A DNA stretch of 64,000 bases from Aequorivita capsosiphonis DSM 23843 (lineage in GTDB: Bacteria; Bacteroidota; Bacteroidia; Flavobacteriales; Flavobacteriaceae): NCBI RefSeq assembly GCF_000429125.1, contig NZ_AUBG01000014.1, positions 62,001 to 126,000 of the forward strand, given 5' to 3'. The number at the start of each line of letters is the position of its first letter. The first letter of the stretch is position 1. The translations under genes and the position numbers were made by a program. This document shows, in pieces, positions 57,596-64,000 of the stretch. Under the pieces are notes generated by a model, which did not search any database, was not told the origin of the DNA, and saw nothing but the letters and a program-made list of their open reading frames with translations.

Positions 57596-57706
57596 CTTAA
57601 CTTGGTTAATTAGCGAAGGGCGTTAGTTTACCTCCGACACTCTTAATTTTGGAAAACATAAGCTTTTATTTCGAAAAGCCCGATTTTCGCAAATCTTGGT
57701 TCCTAC

Positions 57707-57802
57707 TTAATTCCATATTGGAGAACCAGATTGGCCATTCACTTCAACCTTCATCACATATACCCCTAATGCTGGTGATGAAAAGTTGAAGGATGGACTT
57801 TA
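57707..57802 (-). pseudogene. C-terminal sorting-domain remnant of a T9SS protein
   Basis: On the minus strand the frame reads SPSFNFSSPALGVYVMKVEV, then NGQSG and a stop. It is the same T9SS tail as in the intact gene at 62857 (SPSINVSSLAPGVYVMKVKV). The homology ends at about 57801, and upstream there is immediately a stop and then a promoter of this gene group. The rest of the gene appears deleted; the usual terminal KIIKK is also gone. Confidence 0.85.
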
Positions 57803-57839
57803 TATATTTTTAAAGAAATAACATTTTTAAATTTAACAA

Positions 57840-57909
57840 CAAACATAGAAGTAAGAAAACTAACCTGAAACCTCTACTTAGAATTTGGATAGTTTGGATT
57901 AGTATTCGG
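57840..57909 (-). promoter_or_regulatory. Shared direct-repeat promoter, orphan copy
   Basis: -7 box TATGTTTG (57847-57840), GTTT 20 bp upstream in the -33 place, and two 11-bp direct repeats at 57878-57888 and 57899-57909 (plus strand ttagaatttgg and ttagtattcgg) exactly 21 bp apart. The gap from -7 box to repeat is 30 bp, as in the other copies. It is orphaned: it leads into a sorting-domain fragment. Confidence 0.8.
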
Positions 57910-57950
57910 TAAAAATGATGATCTCTTCTTTATATTTAAGTTTATAAATT

Positions 57951-57989
57951 TAAAACAAAGAGAAGAGCCACAGTTACGTAGCTCTTCTC
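57951..57989 (-). terminator. Terminator of the first surface lipoprotein gene
   Basis: gagaagagc and gctcttctc enclose cacagttacgta; on the minus strand a T-rich tail follows. The stem-loop closely resembles that at 62800-62827. Confidence 0.82.
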
Positions 57990-58046
57990 CATACCAATCA
58001 AACAATCGCTTTTCCATTTTTTAATGAATTTATAAAAGAAAAAGTT

Positions 58047-59240
58047 TTAACCTCTTTCAAATAACTCTGTACAAGGCGTATTAATAAATGTAAGGTTTGA
58101 TGATGAATAATTTGGGTTTTCTGATTGTCCCACTCGTAAATAACCATATACACCACAAGAAGCTAAATCTTTAAACTCGGTATCATGGATATTAAGCTTT
58201 GTATTAGTCCAAAGAATGACTGCCCCCTTATTGTTTTCAGGGTCTTGACCGGCATCACTTATTTTGGCAAAACCTATTTCGTTCATTGGGTTGATTGTGC
58301 CAAGACCGATACCTAACCATGATCCTGGACCAGATTGTACACCACGGACTACAATAGGCAAATCTGGAGTTCCCACCATTTTAAAACCTCCTTCATTTAT
58401 ATCGAAACGAGTTCCAGGCTCCATCTCAATAATAGTTCCTGGTTCAATAGTAAGGCTGCCGAGCCTCGATACACCTACATTTCCTGTAACTCGGAAGGGT
58501 ACATTTATATTTTGCCAAACAACATTTTCCTCTATTGCGGAAGGGTTTGAAATTATTTGAACTCTATCTAGTTCATTTCCACTAAAATCATTGGTAGCGG
58601 AAGCCTTATGTGCGAGTTGAAGACTAATATTTAAAGGCTGAATGTTTTCCGTAAATGTGTTATTTTCCAAAGTTACGTCTGAATCTCTATATCTGGCGTC
58701 AAAAGCTGATTTCTCACTATGTTTAATAGTACTGTTTTTCATTATAAGACCTGCTCCAGAATATACAACAACACTCGTTGGACCATCGCCGTTAACAATT
58801 TGGCTTCCGCCATAGCTTATGTCTACATGTTCCATAATATTAGTGTTACTACCACTATGGACTACAATTCCTTTCCACCAACCAGGGCTTAACTCTGTTC
58901 CGGTCATAACAATGGGCTTATCAGGTGTACCCACCGCATGAATTGAAGATTGTGGTTTAAAATTAAGACCTGCATGTTCAGTAAAATGTACAACAACGCC
59001 AGGTTCAATTGTCAGTTTCTTTTCAACAGAGGCATAGCAGCTTATAATATAATCTACTGGTGCATCTGGATTATCAACAAGCAATACATCTTCCCCAAAG
59101 ATATCACAACTAAGCTCTATTGGTGGGGCTAGGCCTGATGGATCATCTCCAGGGCCATCATCGTCACTGGAGCAGGAAACTACTAGTAGTGAAATTGTAA
59201 AAGTTGCTAAAAACAACAGCTTATTGAATTGATTTTTCAT
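58047..59240 (-). CDS. Surface lipoprotein, predicted parallel beta-helix, paralog A
   Basis: 397 residues from ATG 59240, matching paralog B. An ATG at 59300 is in frame but lies in the -7 box, so it cannot be used. Lipoprotein signal to Cys23, then SSDDDGPGDDP, an acidic surface-export signal. The body has two similar halves, each of the form LTIEPG, VGTPDxPIV, SPGWWKGI/GPGSWLGI, then NxM and I-S-x-x-G, suggesting a right-handed beta-helix. Four Cys outside the lipobox are shared with paralog B (ELSC, IISC, LASC, NTPC). Function unknown; could bind glycan or matrix. Confidence 0.78.
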   Translation of the reverse strand: MKNQFNKLLFLATFTISLLVVSCSSDDDGPGDDPSGLAPPIELSCDIFGEDVLLVDNPDAPVDYIISCYASVEKKLTIEPGVVVHFTEHAGLNFKPQSSIHAVGTPDKPIVMTGTELSPGWWKGIVVHSGSNTNIMEHVDISYGGSQIVNGDGPTSVVVYSGAGLIMKNSTIKHSEKSAFDARYRDSDVTLENNTFTENIQPLNISLQLAHKASATNDFSGNELDRVQIISNPSAIEENVVWQNINVPFRVTGNVGVSRLGSLTIEPGTIIEMEPGTRFDINEGGFKMVGTPDLPIVVRGVQSGPGSWLGIGLGTINPMNEIGFAKISDAGQDPENNKGAVILWTNTKLNIHDTEFKDLASCGVYGYLRVGQSENPNYSSSNLTFINTPCTELFERG

Positions 59241-59297
59241 AATACGTTTCATAAATTTAAATTTTAGGTTTGATTTGAATTTGTAGGATTCTGCTGA

Positions 59298-59366
59298 CAA
59301 AGATACTTAGAGCAAGATTTTTTAAAACCTATAATTAGTATTTGGTAGGTTTCACTTAGAATTCAG
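59298..59366 (-). promoter_or_regulatory. Shared direct-repeat promoter of lipoprotein A
   Basis: -7 box TATCTTTG (59305-59298), AGGTTT in the -33 place 19 bp upstream, then direct repeats at 59335-59345 and 59356-59366 (ttagtatttgg, ttagaattcag) with a 21-bp period. The -7 to repeat gap is 29 bp. Confidence 0.8.
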
Positions 59367-59410
59367 TCGAAAACCGTAAATAAAATGCCTTTTACTTTGT
59401 TAAACATTTT

Positions 59411-59442
59411 AAAAAAGAAAAGAGCCTTATACGGGCTCTTTT
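59411..59442 (-). terminator. Terminator of lipoprotein B gene
   Basis: aaaagagcc and ggctctttt pair around a seven-base loop; the minus strand continues in T's. Confidence 0.82.
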
Positions 59443-59495
59443 CTCTGGTAATAAAACAATTGTTCTTTATTTTTGATAATCTATAAGTCTTAGTC

Positions 59496-60674
59496 TTACT
59501 CGAATGCTTCATTACAAGGCGTATTTATGAATGTGAGGTTTGATGATGTATAATTTGGATTAGATGATTGCGAATGGAGCAATTTACCATATACACCACA
59601 AGAAGCTAAGTCTTTAAATTCCGTATCATGGATGTTAAGTTGTGCACTATAATAGAGAAAAACTGCCCCCTTATTGGTGTCCGGATTTTCTCCGGCGCCA
59701 CTTATTTTTGCATAAGCAATCTCGTTCATACCATTGGTACCTGAGATAGAAATATCCTTCCAAAATCCGGGGCCAGGATTTTCCCCTCGGATTATTATGG
59801 GTAATGCTTCGGTACCTACAATCTTTAAGCCTCCGCTCTCAACGTTAATATTACTTCCAGTAGCCATCTCTATTTCTACTCCTGGTTCTATTGTAACTGA
59901 ACCTCCAGTGACAACACGTAAAGTTCCCTGAATGAGGTAAGGAACATTGATGTTCTGCCAGACATGATTTTCACCCACGGCTCCGTCACTTATTGTAACT
60001 TTATCTATTTCATTACCTGTAAAATCATTGGATGCAGATATTTTATCGGCATTCTTACATGTCATTGTCATTGGCGCTACATTTTCAGTAAAGGTATTAT
60101 TCTCTAAACTTACTTTTGAACCGCTCACCGCCGTATAGGCAGTTCCCTCACTATGACGAATGCTAGAGTTATTCATGATAAGTGCACCTCTATTATATAC
60201 TATTATACTGGACTCACCAATCCCATTATAAGTTTGACCGCCACTATAGCTGATATCAACATATTCCATAATACCGGTATTGTTAGTAGTTATGAAATTT
60301 AAGCCGCTCCACCATCCAGGACTAGATTCTGTTCCTCTCATAATTATTCGTTCATCAGCCGTACCCATAGCATGGATAGAAGAGGTTCCATGGAAAGAAA
60401 GTCCAACATCGGGGCCGAATTCAATAACCACTCCGGGCTCGATAGTCAGTTTGCCCTTTACTTGGCCATTACAGTTTATAATATAGTCTACTGGTGCGTC
60501 TGGGTTGTTCACGAGGGTTAAATCGTCCGCGAAAAGTGAGCAATCTAGCTCGATTGGTGGCGCGTCACCTACTGGATCCCCCCCAGGTCCATCATCGTCA
60601 CTGGAGCAGGAAACCACTAGTAGTGACATTGTACATATTGTTAACAGTAACATTTTCTTTAATTGATTTTTCAT
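59496..60674 (-). CDS. Surface lipoprotein, predicted parallel beta-helix, paralog B
   Basis: 392 residues, same layout as paralog A: MKNQ start, lipobox Cys23, SSDDDGPGGDP export signal, two similar halves with LTIEPGVVIEFG and VTIEPGVEIEMA, and the four shared Cys (ELDC, IINC, LASC, NTPC). The last 40 residues are nearly the same as in A. Divergence is greatest in the loops of the second half, where ligand contact would be expected if it binds anything. Confidence 0.78.
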   Translation of the reverse strand: MKNQLKKMLLLTICTMSLLVVSCSSDDDGPGGDPVGDAPPIELDCSLFADDLTLVNNPDAPVDYIINCNGQVKGKLTIEPGVVIEFGPDVGLSFHGTSSIHAMGTADERIIMRGTESSPGWWSGLNFITTNNTGIMEYVDISYSGGQTYNGIGESSIIVYNRGALIMNNSSIRHSEGTAYTAVSGSKVSLENNTFTENVAPMTMTCKNADKISASNDFTGNEIDKVTISDGAVGENHVWQNINVPYLIQGTLRVVTGGSVTIEPGVEIEMATGSNINVESGGLKIVGTEALPIIIRGENPGPGFWKDISISGTNGMNEIAYAKISGAGENPDTNKGAVFLYYSAQLNIHDTEFKDLASCGVYGKLLHSQSSNPNYTSSNLTFINTPCNEAFE

Positions 60675-60729
60675 AATATTTTTTTTGTGAATTAAATTAA
60701 GTTTGTTCGAATTTGTAAGATTCTAGAGA

Positions 60730-60799
60730 CAAACATACCTATCACAATAAAGCTTTTAAACCCCCAGTTAGAATTTGGTGTATATCAATTAGTATTTGG
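60730..60799 (-). promoter_or_regulatory. Shared direct-repeat promoter of lipoprotein B
   Basis: -7 box TATGTTTG (60737-60730), GGTTT 20 bp upstream, and direct repeats at 60768-60778 and 60789-60799 (ttagaatttgg, ttagtatttgg), period 21 bp, gap 30 bp. The leader to ATG 60674 is about 50 nt. Confidence 0.8.
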
Positions 60800-60902
60800 T
60801 ATAAAAGTTAATTAACTAGTATTAATTTTTTGGATAAAAATGCTTTTATAATGAATTGGGCACAGGTCAGTAAGCCCTTTCTTAATTAAACAAACACTAT
60901 TT

Positions 60903-62573
60903 TTATTCTTTTATAATTTTATAAGCACCTATTTGACCATCTATTTCGACTTTCATTGTATAAATTCCGGTAGCGAGTGCAGAAATAGTGATAGACTGAC
61001 TTTTCTGCTGTGGAGAAAATTGCATGACTTCTTGTCCCAATTGAGAAAAAATTGCAACTTTTTGAATGCGGCTTTTTGCTAAAATATTTAAAACATCTTC
61101 AGTTGGGTTGGGAAATACGGTAACACTGTCTGTATTATTTTCTTCTACATTCACCGTTTCCGTCATAGCATCAAAATAAACATTTTCCGCATACTCCCCA
61201 TTGATTTTGTCTCCTGCAAATACCATGCAAGGCTGATGATCTGAAGTTTCAGCAATAATAGATCGAGCGCCGCTATAAACATTGATACCACTATCTGAAA
61301 CCCTATGAGCCCAATCAAACCCGTCATCGCCATTATAGGTTCGGGAATAATTTCTATTGTTTTCAAAATTATATATATTAACAAATGATGTTCGTATGAT
61401 ATCTACGTCATCTTCTCTTCGCACCCAGCTATTAACGTATATGTAGTGACCATCATTAGATGGAGTAATCGCACCTATTGTAGTGTAATCATCGCTGTTT
61501 TTTCTCACAAATGATCTATAAATAAACTTCTCACTATAGGATGGTTTAGAAGATATCCCAATTAAAACATGATCATCGGCTGGGGCTTTTCTCGCAGCCC
61601 GAATGGTTGGACTCCACAGTTGGGCATTTGTCCCAGACCACACATTTTCATTTGTTTCCCAAGATCCTGGATCGTTATAATTTGGGTTAGCAGTGGCATA
61701 TAAATCTCCTGAAGCACTATCTACAAATGTAGTATAGCATCCACCATCTCTTCCGTATGCAAAAGCAACTCCTTCAATATTTGTTTGTATTTCGGTTTCA
61801 TCCACCCAATCCAATCCATAACTGCCTGCTGTACTTCGGGCGGAATACAACGTAGTTATATTATTTTGTTCTTTTATATAGGTCGCAAAAACGCTTTGGT
61901 TTGAAGTGATTTCTGGATAATTTCGATCCACACTAAAGTCGATCACATCGTCAGAGATTCCTTGCATTTCAAAATCATTCGTGGCCACTTTGATTTTCAT
62001 CGCAAAAAAGGAGTAATACGTATTCATATAGGCGAGTAAATAGTCATCCCCATTTCCATCAATAGAAATCGTCTCTATTTTCCATAATTCCGCATCAAAA
62101 ATAATAAAGCTTCTCCAAAGGTTAAAGGTGCCTCCGTTATTGGTACTGCGATATACAAGTAAATTTGCATCACCATTGGTATCATTTTCAATAACACTTA
62201 TATAGATTATACCTTCAATTGTTACACTCATATCAAATCCGTCAATGATACCTTCATGAACCATCTTGTCCGTATCCCAATATTCTGGAGATCTTGACTC
62301 TTCATAACTCCCCTCAACTACTGTCGGTGCTATTATTGGAGTAAGTGGACGGTACAGTGCTGCCATGCGTGGATCTACTTCCTGCCAGGCATATTTAATG
62401 GCAAGCCGATTGCTATTAATCTCGGCAGCGGTACCAGTGTTTTCCAATTGCTTGGCCTGTTCATAAAGAGCCTTGAGTTCTGGAGTCACCACTTGGTTTC
62501 CAGTGGAATTTATTTGTGACATCCCTTTAAGGATACAAAGTGTACACATTAGTAAAGTAATTACATTTTTCAT
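60903..62573 (-). CDS. T9SS-secreted repeat (predicted beta-propeller) protein C
   Basis: 556 residues. Signal peptide MKNVITLLMCTLCILKGMSQ, an acidic and helical N-terminal region to about 70, then a body of BNR-like strands (YRSTNNGGTFNLW, YSARSTAGSYGLDWVDETE, AYMNTYYSFFAMKIK, PSYSEKFIYRSFV) suggesting a beta-propeller, and a T9SS sorting domain from about 478 (VFPNPTEDVLNIL to YKIIKE). Close paralog of the protein at 62857. Substrate or partner unknown. Its leader is about 130 nt, longer than in the lipoprotein genes. Confidence 0.78.
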   Translation of the reverse strand: MKNVITLLMCTLCILKGMSQINSTGNQVVTPELKALYEQAKQLENTGTAAEINSNRLAIKYAWQEVDPRMAALYRPLTPIIAPTVVEGSYEESRSPEYWDTDKMVHEGIIDGFDMSVTIEGIIYISVIENDTNGDANLLVYRSTNNGGTFNLWRSFIIFDAELWKIETISIDGNGDDYLLAYMNTYYSFFAMKIKVATNDFEMQGISDDVIDFSVDRNYPEITSNQSVFATYIKEQNNITTLYSARSTAGSYGLDWVDETEIQTNIEGVAFAYGRDGGCYTTFVDSASGDLYATANPNYNDPGSWETNENVWSGTNAQLWSPTIRAARKAPADDHVLIGISSKPSYSEKFIYRSFVRKNSDDYTTIGAITPSNDGHYIYVNSWVRREDDVDIIRTSFVNIYNFENNRNYSRTYNGDDGFDWAHRVSDSGINVYSGARSIIAETSDHQPCMVFAGDKINGEYAENVYFDAMTETVNVEENNTDSVTVFPNPTEDVLNILAKSRIQKVAIFSQLGQEVMQFSPQQKSQSITISALATGIYTMKVEIDGQIGAYKIIKE

Positions 62574-62709
62574 GATTTTGTGTTTTTAAAATTAATTTTC
62601 GTTCGTTTAAATAATTGAGGAGTAATTAATAAGGAATTGAAAATAATCTTAATCGGTAACTAGACATTTTTTAAACTATATGTTATTTAGGCTTTATAAG
62701 CCTGCAAAA

Positions 62710-62779
62710 CAAACATATAAGAAAGAAACCTACTACGAAACATACAATTAGAATTCGGTTAGCATGAATTAGTATTCAG
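62710..62779 (-). promoter_or_regulatory. Shared direct-repeat promoter of T9SS protein C
   Basis: -7 box TATGTTTG (62717-62710), GTTT 20 bp upstream, and direct repeats at 62748-62758 and 62769-62779 (ttagaattcgg, ttagtattcag), period 21 bp, gap 30 bp. Confidence 0.8.
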
Positions 62780-62799
62780 TAAGAAAGAAGCAATTTATA

Positions 62800-62827
62800 A
62801 AGAAAGGAGCCGCAGTTAAGCAGCTCC
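62800..62827 (-). terminator. Terminator of T9SS protein D gene
   Basis: On the minus strand ggagc, tgcttaactgcg, gctcc, then tttctttat. It resembles the terminator at 57951-57989. Confidence 0.78.
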
Positions 62828-62856
62828 ATTTCTTTACTAATCAAACAATCATTCTT

Positions 62857-64000
62857 CTATTTTTTAATGATTTTATAAGTTCCTAATTGACCATCTACTT
62901 TAACTTTCATCACATAAACACCCGGGGCAAGTGATGAAACATTGATGGATGGACTTTTTTGTTCTGGTGAAATCTGCATCACCTCCTGCCCAAGCAAGGA
63001 ATAGATAGAAATATTCTCAACTTTGTTTTCCGAAGCAATATTTAAAGTTTCTCTTACAGGGTTTGGATAAAAAGTAAAACCTTCCAATAGGTTCTCTTCT
63101 ATACCCACCAAATCGGTCTTTGCATCAAAGTATAGATTATACCCGTAAGAACCGGCGCTACTAGACCCTGCGAATGCCATACAAGGCAAACCGTCTCCTG
63201 TTTCAGCAATTGCTGCGGGAAAGCCTGCATAAACATCTTTGTCAGTATCTGCCACAGGTTCCAATGGGTCAAAGTCATTTCCATTGTATGTAAGTGACCT
63301 ATTGGCATTATTTTCAGAGCCATCAATATTTTCACGAATATAAGATGTACGAATGGTTTCAACACCACCTACTCTTCGTATCCAAGAATCAGGTTTAACT
63401 ATGTTCCAATCACCTCCGCCGCCAGCGGAATAAGAAGTAAACTCAGCAAAATTTCCACTATTTACACGTTTATAACCTTTTGCGTTATAATGACCTGTAG
63501 ATCCAGCATCTCTGCTGGATGTAAAAATAATAACATTATCTTCTGATGGAGTATTTCTAGCAGCCCGGATGGTTGGGTTGCGAACTTCAATATCCGTTCC
63601 ATAGGTCACATATTCGGCCAGGCTTCCCCATGAGCCGGGATCATTATAGTCAGTGTTTGGACGGGCATATAAATTTCCACTACCAAGCCCAAGATAAGTG
63701 GTGTAACACATACCCAGCCTACCGTAAGCAAAGGCAATTTGACCTAAGTTGGCTCCGGGAACTGGTGTTTCATCGACCCAGTCAAACCCATAGCTTCCTG
63801 ATGTGCTTCTCGCAGAATAAATTTTTGGAGAAGCGGACTCTTTTGTGTAAATAGCGTAAACTCGGGTTGCATTTGTGTTTCCGGGCCAATCACGGTCCAA
63901 GCTGAATTCGGTTACATCGTTGGCTATTCCCTCTGATTCAAAATCGCCAGTGGCCATATTAATTCGAATTCCAAAAAACGATGTATCGGTATTCATATAG
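62857..64000 (-). CDS. T9SS-secreted repeat protein D, 5' end off window
   Basis: At least 381 codons; the frame stays open through the window edge and the Met at 63996 aligns with an internal Met of protein C (LAYMNTYYSFF), so the true start is outside. Shared features with C include YSARSTSGSYGFDWVDETP, NDPGSW, PTIRAARNTPSEDNVII and the T9SS sorting domain (TFYPNPVRETLNI to YKIIKK). Gene D lies directly upstream of C on the same strand, head-to-tail, but the promoter and terminator in between suggest separate transcripts. Confidence 0.8.
   Translation of the reverse strand, partial: YMNTDTSFFGIRINMATGDFESEGIANDVTEFSLDRDWPGNTNATRVYAIYTKESASPKIYSARSTSGSYGFDWVDETPVPGANLGQIAFAYGRLGMCYTTYLGLGSGNLYARPNTDYNDPGSWGSLAEYVTYGTDIEVRNPTIRAARNTPSEDNVIIFTSSRDAGSTGHYNAKGYKRVNSGNFAEFTSYSAGGGGDWNIVKPDSWIRRVGGVETIRTSYIRENIDGSENNANRSLTYNGNDFDPLEPVADTDKDVYAGFPAAIAETGDGLPCMAFAGSSSAGSYGYNLYFDAKTDLVGIEENLLEGFTFYPNPVRETLNIASENKVENISIYSLLGQEVMQISPEQKSPSINVSSLAPGVYVMKVKVDGQLGTYKIIKK

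Noticed and set aside
60860-60902. Terminator after T9SS protein C
   Set aside because: Only a four-base gggc/gccc pairing with no T-run; too weak to call.
57840-62779. LytTR regulator site stated as fact
   Set aside because: The period fits but the half-site sequence differs from the published LytTR box and no LytTR gene is in the window, so only the architecture is claimed.

Overview
This is AT-rich chromosomal DNA from a member of the Bacteroidota, almost certainly family Flavobacteriaceae. The grounds are type IX secretion (T9SS) C-terminal sorting domains on six ORFs, lipoproteins with an acidic export signal after the lipobox Cys (C-S-S-D-D-D, C-K-D-D-E), promoters with the Bacteroidota -7 box TAnnTTTG, and typical flavobacterial gene pairs (pyrG-yidC, guaA-LysM lipoprotein, kdsD-tatC). 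A marine, Aequorivita-like genus is only a guess. I see no rRNA, tRNA, CRISPR array, prophage or intact insertion sequence.

1-25 kb is mostly core genome. It holds a truncated GT2 glycosyltransferase, threonylcarbamoyl-AMP synthase, a decayed GxxExxY gene, CCA tRNA nucleotidyltransferase, heme A synthase, a pRiA4b ORF-3 family protein, an NdpA-like nucleoid protein, recQ, kdsD-tatC, an AhpD-like protein, lptB, guaA, a LysM lipoprotein, OsmC, DUF922 and DUF3820 proteins, a spermidine-synthase-like protein, pyrG, yidC, a MORN-type protein, a MntA/HepT toxin-antitoxin pair and mnmA. Short dispersed repeats lie between the genes, and one GC-rich repeat lies in frame inside the spermidine-synthase-like gene.

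25-34 kb holds secreted proteases: two tandem S8 subtilases (the second followed by an overlapping nitronate monooxygenase gene) and a 1307-residue M36 metalloprotease. All three proteases end in T9SS sorting domains. The S8 duplication carried the 3' end of mnmA with it, and a decayed copy still lies between the two proteases.

34-57 kb is mixed: cspA, a carotenoid/retinoid-type oxidoreductase, sucC, DUF2254, Hsp20, rluF, a GH3 protein, uvrB, a diheme cytochrome-like lipoprotein paired with an FG-GAP/UnbV T9SS protein, a HigB/HigA toxin-antitoxin pair with a perfect palindromic operator, a pentapeptide-repeat protein, SanA-like and PAP2 proteins, a run of small stress-type genes, a GT4 glycosyltransferase and a sialidase-fold lipoprotein.

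57-64 kb is the most unusual part. Two paralogous surface lipoproteins (predicted beta-helix) and two paralogous T9SS-exported repeat proteins lie head-to-tail on the minus strand as separate transcription units. Four units start with the same promoter: two 11-bp direct repeats exactly 21 bp apart, then about 30 bp to a TAnnTTTG -7 box. One of the four promoters no longer drives a gene; it runs directly into the last 31 codons of a T9SS sorting domain, which looks like a deletion scar. I read this as a co-regulated, expanding and contracting surface-protein locus under one activator whose repeat spacing resembles LytTR-type sites. The regulator is not in the window.
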